Below, piece by piece: positions 48,500 to 59,349 of a stretch of 64,000 nucleotides of DNA. The stretch's first letter is position 1. Every line of letters begins with the position of its first letter. The notes beneath the pieces were generated by a model that searched no databases, had not been told where the DNA came from, and worked only from the letters and a program-made list of their open reading frames with translations. The stretch is from contig JAPWDM010000001.1 of the NCBI GenBank assembly GCA_035578155.1, forward strand, positions 10,887,543 to 10,951,542, read 5' to 3'. This DNA comes from Brachynemurus nebulosus. Lineage: Eukaryota; Arthropoda; Insecta; Neuroptera; Myrmeleontidae. The translations under genes and the position numbers were made by a program.

Positions 48500-49200
48500 G
48501 GTATTCTGGAAATAGTAAGTAATGTTTTATTTGGAAATAAAACATATTACTACTAACATACAAAAATATGTGTTTGTTTCACCGAAAAGAAGTTTGATGT
48601 CGGAAGTTAAAAAATCCTTTTATTTTTTACATAGCTCAATTACTTGCAAATTGCACCACTAAGATCAGTAACTGCTCGACCAAAAATTGCGAGAGATAAA
48701 ATTGGACAGTGTATAAAAAATTAAATAATTAAATTATTCAAAGAAGAATAATAATTTCTTTCTTTTTTCTTTGAATCAAAAAAATAATTTCTTTACTTCA
48801 AAGAAATATTTCTTTGACAACTAAAAAAAATTTAAAAAACATTTTTTCGTATCAAAAAAATATCTTCTTTCACTTAAAAAAAATTTTTTGTGATTCAAAG
48901 AAATTTTTAATCTTTAAACAAAGAACTCGTTTTGAGAGTGTAAAAAAAAAGTTTTCCGGTATTTCAGTCATCAAAAGCTCGCAAAATAATTTTTCGTTAT
49001 ACAATATCTTTTTGTCAATAAATTGCTCTCAATTTGATCTATTTAATTTAAAAGCAAAACACTGATCTTTTGAGCACCTATTTTTATTTATTTATAACAA
49101 TATCCATTTCTCAAAATCGAATTATTCCTAATATATAAACGACATAAGAAATGAATGTCTATTATTATATAAATATTATATTTATATTTTTATGTATGTA
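48500..49200. other. Low-complexity region rich in AAGAAA/TTTCTT
   Basis: Alternating TTTCTTTG / CAAAGAAA blocks at 48,735-48,930. No gene. Confidence 0.5.
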
Positions 49201-49302
49201 TTTTTTCTACAATCTTAGTGGAAAGTAGGCTTTTGCGCGCTGTGAAGAGAGGGCAAAACGTGTATTTGCCGAGGACTCTAGTTGCCGAACAACAAAGTGT
49301 TG

Positions 49303-49326
49303 CTTTTCCGCTTTAAAGCGGAAAAG
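49303..49326. repeat. Perfect 24-bp palindrome
   Basis: Each half-site is CTTTTCCGCTTT, joined without spacer to its inverse. Symmetry continues with two mismatches out to CAAAGT / ACTTTG, about 44 bp in all. It is much more GC-rich than its surroundings. Confidence 0.9.
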
Positions 49327-49734
49327 TAATACTTTGTCGCTCACTCAACGTATATTTACATAATTACAAATCGGGTAGGCGTTGTTTATATTTTCTATGG
49401 AAACAAATAAACAGATTCTAAAATTATTATTTTTATCGTAATCAAGTGAAATATGAATTTTATTAAATTTCAAAATAATTACAAAATATAATTTAAAAAT
49501 AATAAATAACTATTATTAATAAATAATAAGAATAAAAAATTTAAAAAAATCTCTACATATATGACGGAAATATGTAATAGTGACAGTAATTTCTCAAGTA
49601 CACCTCCAGATATTTCTGAAGCTGCAAAAATTATAACATTAAAGTAAATATTAACGTCCATTATTATTTTTTCAAGTATCTTTTAAATAAAAAATATATT
49701 TTATGAGATTGTAGAAAAAATTGTGTGTGTAATT

Positions 49735-49850
49735 CGAGCACAAAATGACATTGCCGCTCTCATGAGAACAAGGCGCTTCGCCTGGCGGCGTCGCGCGTCA
49801 ACATTCTCAATCGAGCGGCAATGTACCATTTTACGCTCCTAATACACAAA
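49735..49850. repeat. GC-rich inverted repeat
   Basis: GAGCACAAAATGACATTGCC..GCTC faces GAGCGGCAATG..CATTTTACGCTC. The core has AAGGCGCTTCGCCTGGCGGCG, unusual base composition for this window. A related scrap (GGCGAAGCCGCGGGTAGATG) is at 49,952. It is probably a transposon fragment. Confidence 0.6.
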
Positions 49851-49859
49851 TAACTATTA

Positions 49860-52046
49860 ATTGTTCGGAAAAATTAATAACTTTTAAATTAGATGGAGCA
49901 AAATATATCTTCTATACTTTTTTAACTTGATGTCATAACTTCAAACTGAACTCAGGCGAAGCCGCGGGTAGATGCTCGTATTATATAAAGTAATTTAATA
50001 ACAAAATATCAGATAAAATGATACCTATGTAATTTAAACTAGAATTTAAATTCCCCTATCGCTCCTCTAAACATTACTTTTATTTATTTAATTTGATTAT
50101 GTAAGTATTTTTTTAATTAACTAGTATGAACAAAAATTTTCCCAAATATAACTGATAGTAAATCACATGTATACAAGTAAAAATGTAATGTTTCAATACA
50201 ATTACACCGACAGACAATTAGATAATTAGTGAAGTAGCCAACTAACAAACGAACTTAATTACTTGAAAATGAAATATAATTATCTATAATTTATATAAAA
50301 ATAAGTAACAACAGTAAATATACAATTAAAATAATTCTGTCATTGCATAGTGGTGCTTGTGCAGATGTAATAGTTCAAGAAAAAGATAAAAAAAATAACT
50401 AAGGAATATTTTTTTCTTGAAAAATTAAACACAAATGAAAACCAATACGTGCCGATATATATGTACGAGTATGAAGCATTATAATAAATATGAATAGTTT
50501 TTCACTTTAATACTATTATGAGTACACTCCTGATCAAAATAAACAAGATCTAGTGCGTCAGTCAAAAAGTAATGAGACAGCGCATGCTAGGGACAACTTC
50601 AAATGGTATATATGTGTAAACCAGGATTGTTGCGGACATTTTAAAACATTTGCAGATGCGAACGCGGATGCGGTTTTTTAAAAAGTAATAATCGTAGACA
50701 AAGATTTTTGTGCTTTTCCCGAGTACATCTTTTCATAAATATTACACTACGTCATTTCAGAGCTTGACTACATAAAATATTTTCAAATTGTACTTAATGT
50801 TGAAGCTATCGCTGTTCGGTAGGGCAGTAAATGGAGTAAACAAAAAAAAAAATTGTTGGCCATGGCAAAAAGTGAGGTCAAATAAGTTTTCTACTTTCAA
50901 TCCAAAAAGGAAAATACTCCTTAGCCTTTTTACAGAATACTTCCCATTTCCTAATGAATAATTCCGTACGATTTTAAGTATACAGCAAAAGTGGATAAAT
51001 GATGTATGATATAGGGTACAGAAAACACCTTGCAAAATGTTAAATTTTCACATTGGAAAAATTCTGACGTTTACATTTATACCGGAAATAGAAATATTCG
51101 AAATTGAATACACGAAAATTTTGACAAATTTTACAAAGTAACAAAACTGGTTACTTTTCTACAAAAATTCCTTAGCCTTATTTTCACGTAATACGGACGA
51201 CATGTGTATTTACAGCATTTTTATGATAGTTTAATTAAAAATAATAATCAAGTGTGTATTGGACATGCATCAAATCAGGGTTCTTCAGTAACTGGAATTT
51301 TTTTAGCTTTCGGAACAAAATATAGTGTATTTAAGTACACTGCTTTATGATATACCGAACTGCCCCACAGAACCAGAGTAACCAGAATAATTGCAATACA
51401 TACATACATACATACATACATACATACCTTGCATATATACAACCAAAAAACAGAATTTACATTCTACAATGTTACTCGCACTTGTGTTACTAATATTAAG
51501 AAAAAAATAACTCCATGTATACCATCATGCAGTATGATATCGTTAGAAAAATCTTTTAAAATAAAGTTTAGGTTTCTTTAATCACTTGTCATTTTTAAAC
51601 TTTACGTACAAAATACTGAGCTTCAAAGTGACCGCTTTTAACCTACAGTTTGTCGCTTGCCTGTAATTTTTAAACTATTGATCCAGAAAATCTAAAAAAA
51701 AGTTACAGTTACTAGCACTTACTAAAAACACTCAATCAGTAATTATAAAAGTTAGAAAAATCAAAATATCAATCTGAAATCCAAAAAAACTAAAAAAATG
51801 TAGATCGTACTCCTTTATAAGGGCTTTTAATTAAAACGAATTTGAAAAATTTTGGTCCATGACTTTAGAAGTTGTTGATAGTCAAATTTCACATTTTTCT
51901 TATAATATGTAATTATTTATTTTTACATATTTCTACTATCACTAAATAAATTAGTTAATAATAACAAAAAAAAAAAAATTAATAAAATTTAAATGTAATT
52001 TAATGATTCTGTATAAAATTTTAACAATTAATATTTCTACCAGATA
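49860..52046. other. AT-rich region with old repeat scraps
   Basis: It contains the cousin of the 4.5-kb repeat (50,985-51,075), a hAT-like scrap at 50,625-50,680 and an (ATAC)n run. Frames at 50,757-51,035 and 51,951-52,187 show no family features. Confidence 0.45.
51396..51427. repeat. (ATAC)n microsatellite, about 8 units
   Basis: Uninterrupted tetranucleotide run. Confidence 0.95.
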
Positions 52047-52380
52047 AAAATTCGTTAAGTGAGTGGTTTTGACACGCACTAAGTAATGCCATCTCAGTGA
52101 AAGTGTTAATTTATGATTTTTTGTTAACTCTATAGTTGTTAACACTACAGCCCTCTTGCGTTTACTCAATATGGATGTACAACTCAATAATTATTCAATC
52201 ACGTGTTCAATTCAATCACACAACGATATTAATACGTCATCTTCGATGACATAAAAAGGCGACGAACTTACAATCATCAAGCATATATTTCAACAAATAT
52301 CTTTTAAGTAAAATTAATCGATATTAAAAACAGCTATTGGTATATTATATATTATAATTTCTACCTAATACTTATTTTAG

Positions 52381-52470
<90 letters not shown>

Positions 52471-54189
52471 ACATTAAATGGTGACCTTAAATTTGACCTT
52501 GACCATTCTCAAGGCCATTTTGAAGCCAAGTCGTATTTTTTAAATGGGAAGCCTTATTTTGTATTTCGAATTCTGAAAGAGCGTGAAATTTCACGTCGAA
52601 AATGATGTGAACATAATTTTTTCTAACGTTAAATTCCAAAAAAAAAAAAGAAATGAGACTAAAAAGTTATGAAAAATTAATTTTAGGAAACGAACTTAAG
52701 TTATTTAAATTTCTTGTTTATGTTTGTATTTCTTGAAGCACATGAACATGATGTGTTACAATGACTTAAAGTTACGTTTAAAGTCACAAAATGGGAATTC
52801 TCCAAAATATTTTATCAATTTTTACACAGACCAAGAATAATTAGAAAATAATTACATGTGCCAATGAATTCACTTTACATACTTTCAATCAAACCGATTT
52901 CCATCCCAATAAATGCACATAATATATTGAAATAATTTCAAGTTTTATTTTTTTCTTTAATCGCTTTTATACCATCAATTACTTAAAAAGTGGGTGTACT
53001 TGTTGTTTAAAACTTAGCATTATAAAATTCGTAGAACTCAAGAAAACTAAGAAAATCGAATACCACGTTATAAAGGGGACTCTCCATAGTTTAAAAAAGA
53101 AATATCGTAAGATAAAATTGAGGTAATATTTTACGTTTTTTAGACTCTTTAAAAAAATTAATCATTTTAATTTAGTCAAGGATAAAATAGTTGACTAAAA
53201 AATGACTAAATGTAAACAAAATTAGTCGATGAAGTCGATTAATCGTCCAACATGACTAGTCTATGCAAGGAAAATGATATTATTGACCACATTCTTTTGA
53301 CTGTTCATGTACACATAATAATATATCCGTGTGTGTATGCATATACATATATATGTTAGTGTATGTATTGGATTTTCATGGTCGATAGTGAGGCGCCAGT
53401 TACCTTGGCGTGTTCATTGTTTCCAATAGCATAAAATAAGCAAGTTAACAGCAAGCGGTAATACATACACATTGGATTTACCTAATGCAGTGTAGTTAGC
53501 GGTGGTAGCGTTGTGCACACTACATACATACATATAATACAACACAATCATGAATCATTGGAAAATGCAAGTCACACCATTAAATTATAAAAATTCTGAT
53601 ATACATACACTCATACAGTCCCACAAATATACGTATACATATATGTATACAGTTACATACACCTACATACCTAGGTACATAATTTGTTACTTTTCCCATC
53701 TTTCATATAATATAGAATTTGTTAATTACTATAAACATTAATTACAAGTTTTATAATTGAAATATATTATTCAGAGCTGTACTATATTTTCAAGTCAAAT
53801 AGGTGTACTAAATAATATGAGTTTAAATTATATTAGGTACAATTTATATTCGGTAAGTAAATACCTTTTTGTTTCAGGTATAAGTACTAAAATATTAGAG
53901 CTCTGGTAAGTGTGTACACAGGGACGTCGTATCCGATTGACACAGTAGGCACGGTGTAAATTTATGTATTTTTATGTCATCGAAGGATGACATATTAATA
54001 TCGTTGTGTGATCATAGTGAGGGAAACATTATTATAGAGTTGTATATCCATATTGAATAATTATAGAGTTGTGCATCCATATTGAATAAACGCAAGAGAG
54101 CTGTAGAGTTAACAACAATCATAAATTAACACTTTCACTGAGGTGACATTACTTAGTGCGTGTCAAAAACACGCACTTAACGAATTTTT
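52047..54189. mobile_element. 2.1-kb structure with inverted arms of about 210 bp
   Basis: The left arm 52,047-52,257 (TAAAAATTCGTTAAGTGAGT .. CTTCGATGACATAAAAA) is mirrored by 53,969-54,189. The right arm carries an extra 29-bp tandem copy of AATTATAGAGTTGT..CATATTGAAT. The middle 1.7 kb contains a (TA)n run and AT-rich sequence with no transposase. It may be a long-TIR or foldback transposon, or an inverted segmental duplication. No target duplication was found. Confidence 0.7.
52384..52468. repeat. (TA)n microsatellite with one G interruption
   Basis: Alternating A and T, broken only near 52,431. Confidence 0.9.
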
Positions 54190-54548
54190 TACGGCTTATA
54201 TATAAACAGACAAATATATTCGATCACGTTGCTTACAGATTTCTTACTAATTATGTGACTGTGAGAGTAATATAACAACAATGTTATGTACTTACATTGG
54301 TGTAGAAATTCACAGACAACTTGTGGCCCACGATGCCAGTTGTCGATAATCTCGAATTCGAAATTTTCATTTTTTTTTATAAAAATTATTTTCCATATGT
54401 GATTTTTCTGTTTTTCTGTACCATTATTTTCAATTTGTTAATAAGAATAGGAGATCAACAAATTGGTGCTTAAACGCAAAGCTATGGGAATCTTTGTCCT
54501 AAACTAACACTTTGAAATTTTTAAATAGGCGCCTATTTGAAATATTAA

Positions 54549-55275
54549 GGGGGTATTCTAGTCTAGAGGCTCGATTTTGAGGTGATTTTACGGGCAATAA
54601 AAAAAGAAAAAAAAAACAGTAAACATTTTTAGTATCCAATTTTTTAACAGTTTCTTATTGATTTAAAAAGTATAAAAATGTATAAAGATTTAAAAAAAAA
54701 TTCAAAATTGAAATTGGTGCAGGCCGGCAAAATGGGGAATCAAAAAAAAAGGTATCTTTAGGCTGACGTGATTCCAACCCTCCTGGTGATTTGAAACAAA
54801 ATTTTAGTTAATTCTTAATAAACAAGGATGTAGAATTAGTTGGACGTAGCCAATTTGAAAAATAAATTTTTTTACAAAATGACGTCTATTTAAAAAAAAA
54901 AAAATATCATTTTTTCGCCTCCTTTTCTCAACTTTGGAAATTTTTGAAAAATAGTGAAAAAAAAATTCTAAAAATCCCTACCTCGGACCAATTTTGATAG
55001 TATTAAGAAGGTCTGTACCAAATTTCACGTAAATATGTGCAATAAAACTTTAGATATTATGTCAACCGTATCGAAATAAGTAGCTTCGAGTAATTTATAT
55101 TAAAAATTTGAATTTAACACTGAAAAGATACACAGTACACAGGGAAAAATAACCATAACTCCGAAAATAATTAGAATTTCCGTAAATCCTTTTAGAGGCT
55201 TATTCTTAAAGATCTAAACTTTGAAAACATGAAAAAAACAACGATTTTTTCGAATATCTAGACTAGAATACCCCC
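54549..55275. mobile_element. TTAA-flanked MITE, GGGGGTATTCTAGTCTAGA family, copy 2
   Basis: The same 19-bp left TIR as copy 1, and an inverted right end GGGGGTATTCTAGTCTAGA. TTAA lies at 54,545-54,548 and 55,276-55,279. It is 727 bp and non-coding. The interiors of the two copies differ considerably, which suggests an old or rearranged family. Confidence 0.9.
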
Positions 55276-55279
55276 TTAA

Positions 55280-55987
55280 AAACAAACTTTTTTTTGGTTC
55301 TACTGAAAAATGCTAAAGCAGATAAGCGAGTTTACCATACGGGTGAATGACAATATATACTTATTGGCACCAAATACTGAATGAAAATAATTTATTTTGT
55401 CAATTTGCGTATACATACAACAAGAAATACAATTAAAACAAAAATATGAGACTGTGATTAGATTATTCGCGTGTAATAGAAGACGATGATGTTAAAGTGA
55501 GAACAAATTATGACGTCTCTTTAGATAACAACAAAGATACGAGGAAGTGATAATATAACAGATATACTGTATATAATATACATCCATGGGTACCTAAGCC
55601 AATTGTTCTATTCACTTCAAGTAATCAAGTTATATATCTAAACTTGTACATACAATCATATGAAGTCGTATAGAGCATGTACATACATATCCAATAATTG
55701 ATAAATTTAGTTCTAGTCTGCAGTGTGGTGAACCAGTTCTCAATTGGGAACGAACAACATATTCCCCCATTTTATAGCTGTACATTAGTAACTTTTATAA
55801 GTTTCCATAAGGACATATACACACATACACACAACTTGAAACAATTTAGTCTTCTATTTTTTTTAGTCGAATTTTCTCCGAAAAATTAGACTTATACAGT
55901 CTATACGATAAGAGCTGCGAGAGGCGAGACCAGGGGCGCTATCCGTTTTCGGACCCGTAGAACACGATTATGTAAAAAAAAAAGATG

Positions 55988-55990
<3 letters not shown>
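55280..55990. other. AT-rich spacer, no recognisable gene
   Basis: The short frame 55,698-55,889 shows no features. Confidence 0.45.

Positions 55991-55991
<1 letters not shown>

Positions 55992-56059
<68 letters not shown>
55992..56059. repeat. (TA)n microsatellite, about 68 bp
   Basis: Alternating A and T with one phase change near 56,021. Confidence 0.9.
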
Positions 56060-56061
<2 letters not shown>

Positions 56062-56089
56062 CCCGCAACCTTTTAATATGTGTAGGGCC

Positions 56090-56990
56090 CCCCCTATGGA
56101 AGTTAAGAGATGAAATTTGGTAAGTGGGGCTTATTCCGATGCACAACAATACTATCAAAGTGGGGTCAAATTTTGGGCAAATTTTTTTTCGGACCCGACC
56201 TTCAAGGGGGTGGTGGGGGGCAGAAAAGCAATAAAACTTTTCCAAATCGGTTTTAAATAATGTTTCGGTCAATTATCTACAACATATCCAAAATTCAGCT
56301 TCCTAGGATGATATGGTGGGAGTAGAGGGGGGAAAAACGATTTTCGCTGGATCTAACAGGCCCCCAGCCCCCCAGAATTAACGTAGAGGGTTGAAATTTG
56401 GTGTGTTGATAAAGTTCGTACCTAGGTTGTGCTTTTTGGAGGGTTTTAATATTTTACCCCCACCCCCCTCATTTTTAAGCTACAATTTCATGCATTTCGA
56501 CGTTTTCGAAGTTTGTACCACTCGCACAGGTCACCCGAATAAACCTAGAGGGCTGAAATTTTGTATTCGGATTGAGTTAGTATCAAGGGGGTGCCTTTTG
56601 GGGGTCTCGACTTTTAGCCCCTACCCCCACCATTTTTATACCCAAAAGAACATGATTTTTCTTGTTTTTTAACAGTTTCGTTCGGGTCAAAATCTCCCCA
56701 AATAAACCTAGAGGGCTGAAATTTGGTGTACAGGTTAAGCTAATAGCCAGACACTGTTTTTTGCAGGTTTCAACTTTTAACCCTTACCCCCACGATTTTT
56801 ACGCCAATATTTCCTTAATTTTTTTGCTTGTTTTCTAACACGTCTAGAGACTCCATAAGGAAACCTAGAGGGCTGAAATTTGGTACGTGTATTCAGTTAG
56901 TATCCAGCTAGTACCTTGTAGGGAGTCCACATCACTTTTCCCCCCACTTCTCCCATTTTTACATCGGAATTGAATGCTATTGTTAAATGT
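56090..56990 (+). repeat. Degenerate tandem repeat, period about 160 bp
   Basis: CCTAGAGGGCTGAAATTTGG or close variants begin at about 56,382, 56,544, 56,707 and 56,864 (steps 162, 163, 157). Each is followed by a C-rich 'TTTTACCCCCACCCCC' block. An outlying relative is at about 56,100. A 93-codon frame crosses it by chance. Confidence 0.75.
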
Positions 56991-57207
56991 GTTTTAAAAG
57001 CATTATGTTTATTCTAAATACATGTAGGCGAATAGTAATTTTAAAAAATTTAAAAAAAAGTGAATACAATTTTTTAACAAATGAAATACATACACATTAA
57101 GTAATTTGCAAATGTTATTAAAGTCACTGTTTATTTATTTATTTAATTATTATTTAGGAATTTTGGATTTTTATTATTTATAAAATAGATATTTTGGATT
57201 TTTTTGG

Positions 57208-57905
57208 AAAGAAAAAATATCTTCATAAAAGCCTTCCAGTTTACTATTTAAGTTCCTTTTTTAATATTTAAAAGTAAAACACAAAGGCAATTGGCGGATA
57301 AGCATGGATAGAAATGCCCTCGTACGAATTGTTTTGGCTTTTTCCCTGTTAACTTCTATCGGCACAAAATTGAAATTTACTGAGATTCAGCCCTTAAAAA
57401 CTTAAAATCTTTTTATAAAGCCCCGATCAACCGGACACTCATTATCAGTTTTGAAACCACCAAAATTACAAATCGCTTGTGGAGTTTCAATTATATTTCG
57501 CTTGTAGACACTCAATACCGAAGAAATAATTTTTTTTTTATTTTTTTTTATTTTTTATTTTTTATTTTTTATTTTTTGAATGAAAAAATATCTTTATAAA
57601 GGCCTTCCAGTTTACTATTTAAGGTCCTTTTTTAATATTTAAAACTAAAACATAAAGGCAATTAGCGGATAAACATGGGCAGGAATGCCCTCGTACGAAT
57701 TGTGTTGGTTTTTTTTCTGCTACCTGTTTTCGGCACAAAATTGAAATTTACTGAGATACAACCCTTAAATACCTAAAACCTTTTTTTAAAGCCTCGATCA
57801 GCCGAACACTCATCACCAGTTTTGAAACCAACAAAATGACAATTCGGTTGTAGACTTTCAATCACATTTCGCTTGTAAACATTCAATACCGAAGATGAAG
57901 GGGGA
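57208..57905 (-). repeat. Tandem duplication, period about 371 bp, sharing a short minus-strand frame
   Basis: Two units of about 325 bp (57,208-57,530 and 57,580-57,905) share GCCTTCCAGTTTACTATTTA, GAATGCCCTCGTACGAATTG and other blocks. They are separated by a (TTTTTTA)n run at 57,525-57,576. On the minus strand both contain a related open stretch with VYKRN, GFKT and DRGF..KRF-stop. In the right unit this lies in a 64-codon frame (57,773-57,967). I do not recognise the peptide. It could be a duplicated terminal exon or a repeat-derived frame. Confidence 0.7.
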
Positions 57906-57969
57906 AATTCGACTACCGTGATGGGGCCCCGCTGCTCACGGCGTTTTTTTTTATTACGTACAGACAATC

Positions 57970-58560
57970 AAATTTATTAACTATTACGTACTGCACTGTT
58001 TTAAATAATTAAAAATTATAGCGCCCAAACAAACAGATAAAGCAATGAATGCTTTTATGGTCTTTTTAAGTTTGTTGAATTTAAAAATTTGGATTTTATT
58101 CCTATATCTACATACTCTTTTAAGGAATTAATTATTTCAGTTTTTAGTAATTTAGTTTACTGAATAAAAAATTTATCATTTATCAACTAAAAAAATACTT
58201 TATGTACGACTACCATGAAATTACTTGTTTATTGTACAAAATACTATCTAAGTAAGCTACGTTTTACACACAGCCACATATCCAGCTGTACAAAAAATGG
58301 CTCTTTACACGTATGTATGCTAAAAATAATAACGCCTACTACACTTTTATTAATTCTTATAATTATTATTACATATTATACAATGATATACATGATACAT
58401 ATTATGTTAGAATCTGTACAAAAATTTTACCTAACAACTGAATGTTTACGTTTGTTTTTAATAAATTTCAAGTATAGTTCATTTCAGTTCAATTTAACCA
58501 TGCTTCGTCACTTTGAATTCAAATAATTTCCATTTTTTTGGCGTTATCTCTTTTACTATT
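57970..58560. other. AT-rich spacer
   Basis: A 103-codon frame at 58,215-58,526 is hydrophobic and low in complexity, with no recognisable family. Confidence 0.45.
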
Positions 58561-58568
58561 GCATTTAT

Positions 58569-58815
58569 GTAAATTTTAAGTTTGCAGTTTATTTTTAGAA
58601 AAGAATAGAAGATTGATTTGTTTCGAATATAAGAACTATTTAATTTTTTAACGAAAACTCATGATCAATTGTATCTGAAATGAGGTATACTAGCTATACC
58701 CTGTTTCAAATACAATTGATCATGAGTCAAAGTTAAAAAATTAAATAATTCTTATATTCAAAACAAATCAATCTTCTATTCTTTTCTAAAAACAAACTGC
58801 AATTTTAAAATTTAC
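58569..58815. repeat. 247-bp hairpin with a palindromic centre
   Basis: AGAATAGAAGATTGATTTGT and ACTCATGATCAATTGTAT on the left are mirrored on the right, with a few mismatches over arms of about 110 bp. The centre GGTATACTAGCTATACC is itself symmetrical, so there is almost no loop. Confidence 0.9.
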
Positions 58816-59345
58816 GAAAGTGCAAGTTCCGATTTTAAAATTTTGTTTTAAAATTTACATTTTTTACGGAAATGTAATTATACAAAATTTGTGACAAATA
58901 AAACATATAAAATGGTCAGAATTTAGAGAACAAAGATTAATACGATGGTGTTTTTAGCAGAAAAAAACTAGCAGAAAAAAACCATGCGTCAACACCATGC
59001 GTTAAAAATATTCTTTGAGAATAACAAAACGATATTTGAATAGCCGAATAGTTAGCACATATCGACTAAATGAACTACCAACATCACGTTTCGTTTATAC
59101 TATGTACGTACTCACAACATATTGAATGATCCAAAATCATCTAATATTTTTGTTCCAAAATAAAACGGAAAAATAACAAAACTGACAAGACTTACCGTTT
59201 TGAAATCAACATCGATACTTCACCCAACTAATAAACTAATATACAAGAAAAATTCAGAAAATTTTTCGCACCTTAAATATTGGAAAGTAAATGATAAAAT
59301 ATAAAAATTGCTAAATTTTGAATAGCGCATACGTCAGTTATCGTA
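58816..59345. other. AT-rich spacer before the satellite
   Basis: No recognisable gene. The satellite begins with a diverged unit at about 59,350. Confidence 0.45.
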
Positions 59346-59349
59346 AATT

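Noticed and set aside
56391..56672. Host gene in the C-rich repeat at 56 kb
   Set aside because: The frame follows a degenerate 160-bp repeat, lacks motifs, and the next repeat unit breaks it.
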